Counted from the stretch's first letter, positions 1-6,724 are shown. The stretch: DNA of 8,006 nucleotides from Lachnospiraceae bacterium UBA1066 (GCA_002316215.1 DCDB01000089.1:1-8006), one strand, 5' to 3'. Notes: generated by a model not told the origin, from the letters alone. Numbers and translations are program-made.

Positions 1-567
1 CTCTGCGGACCATCGGTTATCGTAAAGGCCGAGGCGAATGCCAGGACGGCGGCGGAAGCCATACTGAAGGCTCCCGTTTCCAAAGAATTAAAAAATGATG
101 CGGCACCGGAAGTCTGCTGCGCAAGGAAGGGCGTTCTTGCGGAATGCGCAGATGAAAAAGCGGACGAAGAACGCTGTCTCCATTGCTCGACCGTCTGTGA
201 GAATTGCGCCGATGTCTGCCCGAACCGCGCCAATATCGTGATCGATGTCCCGGGAAGGCAGATGCCTCAGATCCTCCATGTGGATTATATGTGCAACGAA
301 TGCGGAAACTGCAGAACTTTCTGCCCGTATGAGAGCGCGCCGTATAAGGACAAATGGACGCTTTTTGCCTGTGAAGAAGATATGAAGAACTCAAAAAATG
401 ACGGTTTCCTCGTCCTGGATGCCGCCGGGAAAAAATACAAGGTCCGTTTCCTGGGAAATGAAAGTATCGTTTCGTCCTATTCCCGCGGAAATTTCCCGGA
501 AGGCCTCATTTCTTTAATGGATACCGTTCTTAGGGATTACGGGTACCTGATCTATGATTACACTTAA
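1..567 (+). CDS. ygfK: YgfK, putative selenate/purine-pathway oxidoreductase, Fe-S subunit (C-terminal part, 5' truncated by window)
   Basis: The reading frame is open from base 1 to a TAA at 565-567. It gives the last 188 residues of a protein whose family members are about 1000 residues long. Seen: two ferredoxin-like cysteine sets. Counting from the first visible residue, they are C59-x2-C62-x3-C66-x2-C69-x3-C73-P and C98-x2-C101-x2-C104-x3-C108-P, which suits two [4Fe-4S] clusters. They are followed by a short tail of about 80 residues rich in aromatics (ending YGYLIYDYT). Known: YgfK proteins combine a GltD-like FAD/pyridine-nucleotide part with Fe-S clusters, and they sit beside xdh, ssnA and hydantoinase genes. 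Their biochemical reaction is not firmly settled. Inference: this cytoplasmic protein passes electrons between the adjacent flavin-less Xdh and NAD(P)(H). The stop codon lies inside the xdh start region (14-nt overlap), so the two are probably co-translated. A methionine at 238 is internal and is not the start. The identification rests on the C-terminus and the neighbours. Confidence 0.85.
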   Translation, partial: LCGPSVIVKAEANARTAAEAILKAPVSKELKNDAAPEVCCARKGVLAECADEKADEERCLHCSTVCENCADVCPNRANIVIDVPGRQMPQILHVDYMCNECGNCRTFCPYESAPYKDKWTLFACEEDMKNSKNDGFLVLDAAGKKYKVRFLGNESIVSSYSRGNFPEGLISLMDTVLRDYGYLIYDYT

Positions 568-3136
568 AGTAAATGGAATAGAATATGAAATCCCGGAGGA
601 AAAAGATAAGCGGCTTTTAGATTTTCTTCGTGATGATTTGAGGCTTACCGCCGCGAAGGAAGGCTGCGGCGCCGGTGCCTGCGGAACCTGTACCGTACTG
701 ATTGACGGTAAAAAGGCCAAGGCCTGTATCTACCGGCTTTCCCGGCTTTCCGGAAGAGAAGTAATGACACTTGAGGGAATTCCGAAAGATGAGCTTGCTG
801 TTTACGAATATTGTTTCGGGGAATGCGGAGCCGTTCAGTGCGGCTTCTGCATTCCGGGTATGGTAGTAGCGGCAAGCACGCTTCTGGATGTCAATCCGGA
901 GCCGACACGGGACGAGGTTAAAAAGGCCCTGATCGGCAACATCTGCCGCTGCACGGGCTATGTCAGGATTGAAGACGGCATCCTGATGGCAGCCAGATAT
1001 CTGCGCGAGCATATGGCGATTCCCCGGAAAGAAGAAGACATCGGCGTTTCACGCCGCTTCATCCGTGTGGATGTCCACGATAAAGTTACCGGAGAGGGAA
1101 AGTACGTAGATGATATCGTACTTCCCGGGATGCTCTATGCAAAGGCACTCAGGTCGCCGCATCCGCGCTGCCTGGTTAAGCGGATCGAAATCGAAAAAGC
1201 CAAAGCCCACCCGGACTGCGTTGCCGTCTTTCTTGCGAAGGACGTGCCAAATAATGTCGGCGGCCATATTATACCTGACTATCCGCCCCTGATTGCGGTG
1301 GGCGAAGAGACCCGCTATATCGGCGATGCGCTGGCTATTGCAGTTACAAAGCACAAAGAGACTCTGGATGAAGTGCTCGGCCTTATTGAACTTGATACCG
1401 AGGAAAGAAAGCCTGTTACCTCGCCTATGGAGGCATTGGCGCCCGGAGCTCCGAAAATCCATGAAAAAGGCAATCTTCTGACACATGAATCCCTGAAAAG
1501 AGGAGATGCGGAAGAGGCTTTCAAAAATGCGGCGCATGTGGTGCACCGGCATTTTTCTGTACCCTTTACCGACCATGCCTTTATGGAACCCGAGTGCGCC
1601 ATCGCCGAGCCTTACGGTGAAGACGGCGTCCACCTTTGGACTTCGAGCCAATCGATTTATGACGAGCGGCGGGAGATTTCGCGGATGCTGAAACTGCCGC
1701 CGGAAAAGGTTCTTGTCGAATCCTGCTATGTCGGCGGAGGTTTCGGCGGAAAAGAAGATATGACCGTACAGCATCATGCAGCCCTGTGCGCCTGGCTTTT
1801 AAAAAAGCCCGTAAAAATTAAATTTTCACGGGAAGAAAGTCTGCGCGTACATGTCAAACGCCATGCCATGGAAATGGATTTTACAGTTGCAGGCGATGAG
1901 AACGGGATTCTGCAGGGGATGAAATGCGATATCTATTCGGATACAGGCGCCTATGCCTCCTTAGGAGGCCCTGTCCTTCAGCGCGCCTGTACGCATGCTG
2001 CGGGGCCCTATCGTTTCAGTAATATCGATATCAACGGCTATGCCTGCTATACCAATAATATTCCGGCCGGGGCCTATCGCGGGTTCGGCGTAACCGAAAG
2101 CAATTTCGGATTTGAAATCTGTCTCGATATTCTGGCGAGCGAAGTCGGCATTTCCGACTGGGAGATGAGATTCCGCAATGCCGTCGAGCCGGGCGATGTC
2201 CTGCCGAACGGCCAGATCGTAACAGAGGACTGCGCTTTTAAAAAGACACTGCTTGCCATCAAGGATATTTATGACCGCGAGCCTTATGTCGGCATTGCCT
2301 CCGCATTTAAAAACAGCGGCGTCGGCGTCGGACTCCCGGATACAGGAAGAGCTGATCTTTATATTGAAAATGAAATTGTCCATATCCGGACTTCCGCGGC
2401 CTGCATCGGCCAGGGAATGGCGACGGTCTGCGAGCAGATATTAGGAGAGGTGACAGGACTTAAAGCTTCCTCAATTATGCGGGACAATCCTATTACATCA
2501 ACCTGTCCGGATTCTGGGACGACGACGGCTTCAAGACAGACGCTTTTTACCGGAGAAGCGGTTGCAAGGGCCGGATACGACCTGAAACGTGAACTGGATG
2601 ACGGAAGGACTCTGAAGGATCTGGAAGGCCGGCATTTTTATGCGGAATATCTCGGAAAGACGGATCCTATGGGTTCGAAGAAGGATTTTCCGAAGAGCCA
2701 TGTGGCATACGGCTATGCAACGCAGGTTGTCGTGCTGACACCGGAAGGCCGTGTGAAAAAGATCTATGCCGCTCATGATGTCGGTACCGTGATCAATGAA
2801 CAGGCGGTACGCGGACAGATTGAAGGCGGATGCGTCATGAGCCTCGGCTATGCGCTGACGGAGGATTTTCCGATGAAAGATGGCTGGCCGACGCGTGATT
2901 ATGCCCACCTGGGACTGTTCCGCGCAACCATGGCGCCGCCTGTTGAAGCAATTCTTGTAAAGTCCGACAAGACGCTGCCGGTTGCTCTCGGAGCCAAGGG
3001 CGTTGGGGAAATCTCCTCAGTTCCGACAGCCGCAGCCTGTGAAAATGCCTATTATAAGCTGGATCATAAGGAAAGGCTGACCCTTCCGATGCGGGAAACC
3101 TATTACAATCATGAGAAACTTGATCCGGATGCCTGA
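554..3136 (+). CDS. xdh: Selenium-dependent xanthine dehydrogenase-type molybdenum hydroxylase (fused Fe-S + Mo domains)
   Basis: 860 residues, the size of the fused Se-dependent xanthine dehydrogenase family (about 850). Residues 1-75 form a plant-type [2Fe-2S] ferredoxin domain with C38, C43, C46 and C58. Residues 80-150 form the second [2Fe-2S] helical domain with QCGFC (C96, C99) and CRC (C131, C133). From about 165 onward is the molybdopterin-binding part: GGGFGGKE at 394-401, AYRGFG at 507-512, IGQG at 618-621, and GVGE at 816-819 with E819 as the likely catalytic base. The FAD-binding domain of classical xanthine dehydrogenases is absent. Known: members of this family hydroxylate purines (xanthine, hypoxanthine and related) using a labile Se ligand on Mo. 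Selenium is not present as selenocysteine, and all 860 codons are sense. Inference: selD/yqeB/yqeC alongside support the Se-dependent type, and electrons probably leave via YgfK. The ATG at 554 gives the canonical N-terminus. No strong SD is adjacent, so translation is probably coupled to ygfK. The exact substrate cannot be read from sequence. Confidence 0.94.
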   Translation: MITLKVNGIEYEIPEEKDKRLLDFLRDDLRLTAAKEGCGAGACGTCTVLIDGKKAKACIYRLSRLSGREVMTLEGIPKDELAVYEYCFGECGAVQCGFCIPGMVVAASTLLDVNPEPTRDEVKKALIGNICRCTGYVRIEDGILMAARYLREHMAIPRKEEDIGVSRRFIRVDVHDKVTGEGKYVDDIVLPGMLYAKALRSPHPRCLVKRIEIEKAKAHPDCVAVFLAKDVPNNVGGHIIPDYPPLIAVGEETRYIGDALAIAVTKHKETLDEVLGLIELDTEERKPVTSPMEALAPGAPKIHEKGNLLTHESLKRGDAEEAFKNAAHVVHRHFSVPFTDHAFMEPECAIAEPYGEDGVHLWTSSQSIYDERREISRMLKLPPEKVLVESCYVGGGFGGKEDMTVQHHAALCAWLLKKPVKIKFSREESLRVHVKRHAMEMDFTVAGDENGILQGMKCDIYSDTGAYASLGGPVLQRACTHAAGPYRFSNIDINGYACYTNNIPAGAYRGFGVTESNFGFEICLDILASEVGISDWEMRFRNAVEPGDVLPNGQIVTEDCAFKKTLLAIKDIYDREPYVGIASAFKNSGVGVGLPDTGRADLYIENEIVHIRTSAACIGQGMATVCEQILGEVTGLKASSIMRDNPITSTCPDSGTTTASRQTLFTGEAVARAGYDLKRELDDGRTLKDLEGRHFYAEYLGKTDPMGSKKDFPKSHVAYGYATQVVVLTPEGRVKKIYAAHDVGTVINEQAVRGQIEGGCVMSLGYALTEDFPMKDGWPTRDYAHLGLFRATMAPPVEAILVKSDKTLPVALGAKGVGEISSVPTAAACENAYYKLDHKERLTLPMRETYYNHEKLDPDA

Positions 3137-3150
3137 GTATTCAAACCATA

Positions 3151-3198
3151 TTCCGGACGCTCGTTATAAATGCCGGAACACCCGGTAACGATGTTTTT
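3151..3198 (+). terminator. Weak attenuator/terminator-like inverted repeats between xdh and hydA
   Basis: Two short pairings compete. TTCCGG (3151-3156) can pair with CCGGAA (3173-3178) across a 16-nt loop. Alternatively CCGG (3173-3176) pairs with CCGG (3182-3185) around a 5-nt loop, extended by CGTTA (3162-3166) with TAACG (3186-3190), and TTTTT follows at 3194-3198. The second form resembles a weak intrinsic terminator and the first would block it. The stems are short and one side has a 6-nt bulge, so this could be chance. It would, if real, reduce read-through from xdh into hydA. Confidence 0.22.
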
Positions 3199-3242
3199 GG
3201 ATATAGATGTTTCTTATTTTAGGAGTTTTTATTTTACAGAAC

Positions 3243-3246
3243 GGAG
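3243..3246 (+). promoter_or_regulatory. Shine-Dalgarno site fixing the hydA start
   Basis: GGAG lies 8 nt before the ATG at 3255. The upstream in-frame ATG at 3207 has no SD and would add a 16-residue hydrophobic stretch (MFLILGVFILQNGDDR) that the family lacks. The start at 3255 gives the typical MKTLLKNG opening. Confidence 0.8.
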
Positions 3247-3254
3247 ATGATAGA

Positions 3255-4646
3255 ATGAAGACATTGCTGAAAAACGGGATCCTCGTTTCCGGGAAAGGAA
3301 CCCGTACCGCAGATATTCTTCTTGCGGACGGTGTTATTTCGAAGATTGGATCCGATCTTACGGATGCGTCGGCTGAAGAAATGGATGTTTCAGGAAAATA
3401 CATTTACCCGGGTTTTATTGATGCCCATACGCATATGGGACTTCATGTTGCCGGAACGGTTACCGCGGATGATTTTACGACCGGGACGGCCGCGGCTCTG
3501 GCCGGCGGAACGACGATGATCATTGATTTTGGAACGCAGTACCATGGGGAAAGCCTTGCGCAAGGCCTTAATAACTGGCATGCCATGGCCGGCGGAGAGA
3601 ATTCCTGCGATTACAGTTTCCATATGTCTATTTCTGAATGGACGCCTTCTGTGAAAAATGAAGTGGCTGATATGATTGAGGCCGGAATTACGACTTTTAA
3701 GCTTTATATGACTTATCCGGCCATGATGCTGGACGACGGCGAGATCTATGAGGTGCTGAAGACACTTAAGGAAGCCGGAACCTTTGCCGGCGTACACTGT
3801 GAGAATGCGGCTCTGATTGATGCCCTGATCCGGGAAAACAAAGCCGGGGGCTTCCTCACGCCTGCTGCCCATCCTGCTTCGCGCCCGGATACAATGGAGG
3901 CGGAGGCCGTTCACCGGCTGATGGTTATTGCCGGTGAGGCAAAGGCACCCGTTATGGCGGTACATACGACGAATGAAAAAGCGTTAAATGAAATTATTGC
4001 CGCCCGGAAGGCCGGCGTCAATGCATTTGCCGAAACCTGCCCGCAGTATCTGTTCCTCGACAGAAGCCTTTATGAGCTTCCGGACTTTGAAGGTGCGCGC
4101 TACGTCTGTGCGCCGCCCTTAAGGACAAAAAAGGATCAGGAAGTCCTCTGGAAGGCCGTCAAAGCAGGAGTCATCGACACGGTTTCCACGGATCACTGCA
4201 GTTTTACACTGAAGCAGAAGGAACTTGGAAGAAACGATTTTACAAAAATTCCGGGCGGACTTCCGGGTGTTGAGACGAGAGGCAATCTGATCTTTTCCGA
4301 AGGCGTAGGGAAGGGGAGAATTTCACCGGCCTGTGCATGCCGTATATTGTCGGAAAATCCTGCCAGGCTTTACGGGCTTTATCCTAAAAAGGGCGTACTG
4401 GCCGAGGGCAGCGATGCCGACATCACCGTCATTGATCCCGAAAAAGAGAAGCTTCTGACGAAAGACGGACAGGTAACGAATGTTGATTACAATCCATACG
4501 AGGGAATGAAACTGAAGGGTGCCGTCGAAAAGGTATTTCTGAGAGGAGATTTGTGTGTCGAGGACGGAAAACTGATAAGGCGCGGTCTCGGAAGATTTAT
4601 AAAGCGCGGCCTTCCGGATTACAGGCACGAAGAAGGACTGGCATAA
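3255..4646 (+). CDS. hydA: D-hydantoinase / dihydropyrimidinase-family amidohydrolase
   Basis: 463 residues, typical for cytosolic hydantoinases. It is a TIM-barrel amidohydrolase with a small beta-sandwich built from both ends. The binuclear metal site is complete: H58 and H60 in DAHTH, the carboxylatable K149 in FKLYMTY, H181 in VHCEN, H237 in AVHTT and D313 in STDHC. Y154 matches the catalytic tyrosine of D-hydantoinases. C-terminal motifs NPARLYG (368-374) and DADITVIDP (387-395) are also standard. Known: the family hydrolyses cyclic ureides or imides (hydantoins, dihydropyrimidines, sometimes allantoin-like rings). Homologues (HyuA/HydA/YgeZ) recur in the ygfK-ssnA-xdh purine/uric acid clusters. 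Inference: it opens a ring in a purine-derived intermediate, but the substrate cannot be told from sequence. It is separated from xdh by 118 nt and followed by a 203-nt repeat-bearing spacer, so it may be the last gene of one transcription unit. Allantoinase or a phenylhydantoinase-like activity are alternatives. Confidence 0.92.
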   Translation: MKTLLKNGILVSGKGTRTADILLADGVISKIGSDLTDASAEEMDVSGKYIYPGFIDAHTHMGLHVAGTVTADDFTTGTAAALAGGTTMIIDFGTQYHGESLAQGLNNWHAMAGGENSCDYSFHMSISEWTPSVKNEVADMIEAGITTFKLYMTYPAMMLDDGEIYEVLKTLKEAGTFAGVHCENAALIDALIRENKAGGFLTPAAHPASRPDTMEAEAVHRLMVIAGEAKAPVMAVHTTNEKALNEIIAARKAGVNAFAETCPQYLFLDRSLYELPDFEGARYVCAPPLRTKKDQEVLWKAVKAGVIDTVSTDHCSFTLKQKELGRNDFTKIPGGLPGVETRGNLIFSEGVGKGRISPACACRILSENPARLYGLYPKKGVLAEGSDADITVIDPEKEKLLTKDGQVTNVDYNPYEGMKLKGAVEKVFLRGDLCVEDGKLIRRGLGRFIKRGLPDYRHEEGLA

Positions 4647-4690
4647 AAAATTCCGCAGGAGGCTCCACATAAGAAAAGCCTGCATAAAAA

Positions 4691-4746
4691 GCACGCATAA
4701 GAAGGAGTCATGTAAAAGGCACGCATAAGATGGAGTCATGTAAAAG
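4691..4746 (+). repeat. 28-bp tandem direct repeat (two units) upstream of selD
   Basis: Units 4691-4718 and 4719-4746 abut exactly and differ at one position (A4703 versus T4731), so 27 of 28 bases match. Each begins GCACGCATAAGA and ends GGAGTCATGTAAAAG, so each contains an SD-like GGAG, an ATG and an immediately following TAA (ATG at 4710 and 4738). A degenerate piece, GCTCACGCA, continues at 4747-4755. Related CATAAG or GCATAA fragments are scattered at 4667-4690 and 4766-4771. There is no spacer between units, so this is not a CRISPR array. It sits in the 203-nt gap between hydA and selD, which is otherwise A-rich and without a gene. Function is unknown. Confidence 0.9.
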
Positions 4747-4849
4747 GCTCACGCAAAATTGTTTACATAAGAAATACATATAAAGAAAAAGATACAGAGC
4801 TGCTAAAAGGTTTTATGACGGAAAATGATCCTTCTGGAGGAACAGGCAT

Positions 4850-5875
4850 ATGGCTGACATTGAATTCTGCAAAGGCGGGGGCTGTACCGCAAAGCTGGGC
4901 CCCGGAGCGCTGGAACGCATTTTATCGAAAATCGAAAGAGGCCGGGATCCGGATCTTTTGATCGGTTTTGATTCAAAAGATGACGCGGCAGTTTACCGGC
5001 TGACAGATGATCTGGCAGTTGTCGAAACGCTGGATTTTTTTCCGCCGATGATCGAGGATCCTTTTGTTTTCGGCGAGATAGCCGCAGCGAATGCTATGAG
5101 CGATGTTTGGGCCATGGGCGGTGACGTCCGTACCGCGCTGAACATCGTCTGCTTTCCGGAAAGCATGGATCTTAATATCTTAGGGAAAATTATCCAGGGC
5201 GGAAATGCGAAGGTTCTGGAAGCCGGAGGCGTACTGGCAGGCGGACATTCCATTGCCGACAGCGATGTAAAATACGGCCTTTCGGTTTTCGGAACTGTGG
5301 ATCCAAGAAAGATCCTGCCGAATAATGCAGCAAGGCCGGGCGATGTCCTTATCCTTACGAAACCGCTCGGAACAGGCCTTGTCTGTACTGCAGGACGCGT
5401 CGGTGCGGCTTCAGAGGGAGCTATGAGAAAAGCCGTGCGGTCTATGACGACTTTAAACAAATATGCGGCGGGGGTCCTTAAACACCACAGCATTCATGCC
5501 TGCACGGATGTTACCGGTTTCGGCCTTCTGGTGCATCTTTCAGAAATGCTGGGAGACAGCTTTTCCGCGAGAATTTCATGCGAAAAAGTTCCGGTTATTG
5601 AAGAGGCTTTTTCTTATGCTTCGGACTTTTACATCACAGCCGCAGGCCAGAGAAACCGCGTGCATATGGATGGAAAAGTTGCCTTTGACGCAAAAATCCC
5701 GTTTGAAATGCAGGAAATCCTGTTTGATCCTCAGACTTCCGGCGGGCTGCTGTTGGCTGTTCCGGAAACAGAAGCTTCTCCGGTTTATGCGGAAATAGCT
5801 TCCTTCGGACTTCCGTGCGGTATAATCGGAACAGTAACGGAAAAGAAAGATAAAATGATTTTTGTCGGGAAATAA
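4850..5875 (+). CDS. selD: Selenide, water dikinase (selenophosphate synthetase)
   Basis: 341 residues, full family length (about 340-350). It makes selenophosphate from selenide and ATP, the activated selenium donor in the cytoplasm. The N-terminal active-site loop is GGGCTAK, with C12 in the position of the catalytic Cys/Sec and K15 as the partner lysine. C12 is coded by TGT, so this is a Cys-type SelD. Metal/ATP residues visible: DDAAVY (D44, D45), TLDFF (D62), NAMSDVWAMGG (D85), GGHSI (131-135), TKPLGTG (170-176), DVTGFGLL (D220) and DPQTSGGLL (293-301). GGAGG at 4836-4840 lies 9 nt before the ATG. Known: SelD feeds selenocysteine, 2-selenouridine tRNA or the SDMH cofactor. Inference: here it chiefly serves the molybdenum hydroxylase route, given yqeB, yqeC and xdh. 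It stands between two repeat-rich spacers of 203 and 194 nt, so it may have its own promoter or mRNA boundaries. No clear promoter was identified. Confidence 0.97.
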   Translation: MADIEFCKGGGCTAKLGPGALERILSKIERGRDPDLLIGFDSKDDAAVYRLTDDLAVVETLDFFPPMIEDPFVFGEIAAANAMSDVWAMGGDVRTALNIVCFPESMDLNILGKIIQGGNAKVLEAGGVLAGGHSIADSDVKYGLSVFGTVDPRKILPNNAARPGDVLILTKPLGTGLVCTAGRVGAASEGAMRKAVRSMTTLNKYAAGVLKHHSIHACTDVTGFGLLVHLSEMLGDSFSARISCEKVPVIEEAFSYASDFYITAAGQRNRVHMDGKVAFDAKIPFEMQEILFDPQTSGGLLLAVPETEASPVYAEIASFGLPCGIIGTVTEKKDKMIFVGK

Positions 5876-5927
5876 AAAGATAATAAAAACCGGCAAATAA
5901 GAATAAGGATGATTTGTAAAAAGATAG

Positions 5928-6006
5928 AAAAAGAATATAGTAAAAGAATATAGTAAAAGAATATAGTAAAAGAATATAGTAAAAGAACAGGTAATTAAAA
6001 GAACAG
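5928..6006 (+). repeat. 13-bp tandem repeat array upstream of yedF
   Basis: The unit TAAAAGAATATAG occurs three times perfectly (5941-5953, 5954-5966, 5967-5979), preceded by a copy with one mismatch (5928-5940) and followed by a partial copy (5980-5987). Then the 11-mer TAAAAGAACAG appears at 5980-5990 and again at 5996-6006. The whole 194-nt spacer between selD and yedF is strikingly A-rich and C-poor on the + strand: by hand count, 5881-6000 has 71 A and 4 C. Thirteen is not a multiple of three and every unit contains stop triplets, so it is non-coding. Tandem units like this can change copy number by slippage. Any effect on yedF expression is inference. Confidence 0.95.
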
Positions 6007-6069
6007 ACCCAAAAATACAATAAACAGTTACAGAGCAGAAGACAAAACTATATAGCATAAGGAGAAAAA

Positions 6070-6708
6070 ATGAGTGAATATGTAGATGCAACAAACAAGC
6101 AGTGCCCGATACCGATTGTCATGGCCAAGAAGGAAATAGCCAGGCTGGGAAGCGGAGAGATTACGGTGGCTGTCGATAATGAAACGGCTGTGCAGAACCT
6201 TCAGAAATTCGCAAAAGAAAAGGGCTACGCCGCATCCGCTGAAAAAAAAGAGGCGCGCCTTTTTGAAGTAAAAATTGATTTTGCCGATGCAGGAAACGCT
6301 GTGTCTTCTGAAACCCCGGACGGAAGCGGAGCAGAAACGGCAGCCTGCTGTCCGGAAGGAAAAAAGGAAGAAGATCATACGGTCGTTGTTCTTTCATCCG
6401 ATAAGATGGGGGAAGGAGATGAAGACCTGGGACATGCCCTGATGAAGGGTTTCATTTATGCAATTGCTTCCCAGGACAAGCTTCCTGAGACGATTCTGCT
6501 TTATAATCACGGTGCGCTCCTTTCCTGCGAGGGAAGCGCCAGCCTTGAGGATTTAAAGAGCCTCGCGGATGCCGGTGTTGAAATCCTGACCTGCGGAACC
6601 TGCCTCAACCATTACGGACTTACGGAAAAACTTGCTGTGGGTTCGGTAACGAATATGTATACCATCACGGAAAAAATGTCTAAAGCATCAAAAATAATCA
6701 AACCATAA
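6070..6708 (+). CDS. yedF: YedF, selenium-associated TusA-like/DsrE-like fusion protein
   Basis: 212 residues. Residues 5-75 are a TusA/SirA-type domain with C12-P-I-P and the following K/E helix, the fold that carries persulfide sulfur in sulfur-relay proteins. Residues 76-100 are a variable acidic/Lys linker holding adjacent C93 and C94. Residues 103-212 are a DsrE/F-like domain with VVVLSSDKMGEGD near its start and the conserved LTCGTCLNHYG (C175, C178) near its end. Known: this two-domain family co-occurs with selD in many Bacillota, but its biochemical role is not established. Inference: the exposed cysteines suit carriage or delivery of sulfur or selenium, perhaps to SelD or to the YqeB/YqeC machinery. 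AAGGAG at 6059-6064, 5 nt from the ATG, is a strong SD. yqeB follows 16 nt after its stop, so those two are co-transcribed. No selenocysteine codon is seen. Confidence 0.92.
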   Translation: MSEYVDATNKQCPIPIVMAKKEIARLGSGEITVAVDNETAVQNLQKFAKEKGYAASAEKKEARLFEVKIDFADAGNAVSSETPDGSGAETAACCPEGKKEEDHTVVVLSSDKMGEGDEDLGHALMKGFIYAIASQDKLPETILLYNHGALLSCEGSASLEDLKSLADAGVEILTCGTCLNHYGLTEKLAVGSVTNMYTITEKMSKASKIIKP

Positions 6709-6715
6709 TATCCTG

Positions 6716-6719
6716 AAGG
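6716..6719 (+). promoter_or_regulatory. Shine-Dalgarno site favouring ATG 6725 for yqeB
   Basis: AAGG is followed by 5 nt and then the ATG at 6725. An in-frame GTG at 6719 would overlap this SD and has no SD of its own. Using 6725 removes two residues and leaves the family-like MKPIVVRGGGD opening. Confidence 0.65.
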
Positions 6720-6724
6720 TGAAA

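Noticed and set aside
1049..1777. Minus-strand frame of 242 aa inside xdh
   Set aside because: Antisense shadow of a clearly coding xdh segment with conserved motifs on the + strand; no recognisable protein features.
3140..3170. Promoter-like TTCAAA ... TATAAA before hydA
   Set aside because: The 19-bp spacing and poor -35 match are no better than expected in A+T-rich intergenic DNA.
3191..3250. Small coding gene of 19 codons upstream of hydA
   Set aside because: No good SD and no recognisable product. Kept only as part of the speculative attenuator finding, not as a CDS.
3390..3965. Minus-strand frame of 191 aa inside hydA
   Set aside because: Shadow of the hydantoinase, which has all metal ligands in the + frame.
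4655..4685. Hairpin-like GCAGG...CCTGC or AGGCT...AGCCT after the hydA stop
   Set aside because: Short stems with no following T run; not a convincing intrinsic terminator.
4691..4755. CRISPR array from the 28-bp direct repeats
   Set aside because: Units abut without spacers, there are only two, and no cas genes are present.
4758..4786. Promoter-like TTGTTTACA ... TATAAA upstream of selD
   Set aside because: Spacing is 11-14 bp for any reasonable -35 choice, too short for a standard sigma-70 promoter.
5576..6094. Minus-strand frame of 172 aa rich in Phe, Tyr, Leu and Ile, like a membrane protein
   Set aside because: It is the complement of the A-rich repeat spacer plus the 3' end of selD. 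The hydrophobicity comes from base composition, and no SD or family match is seen.
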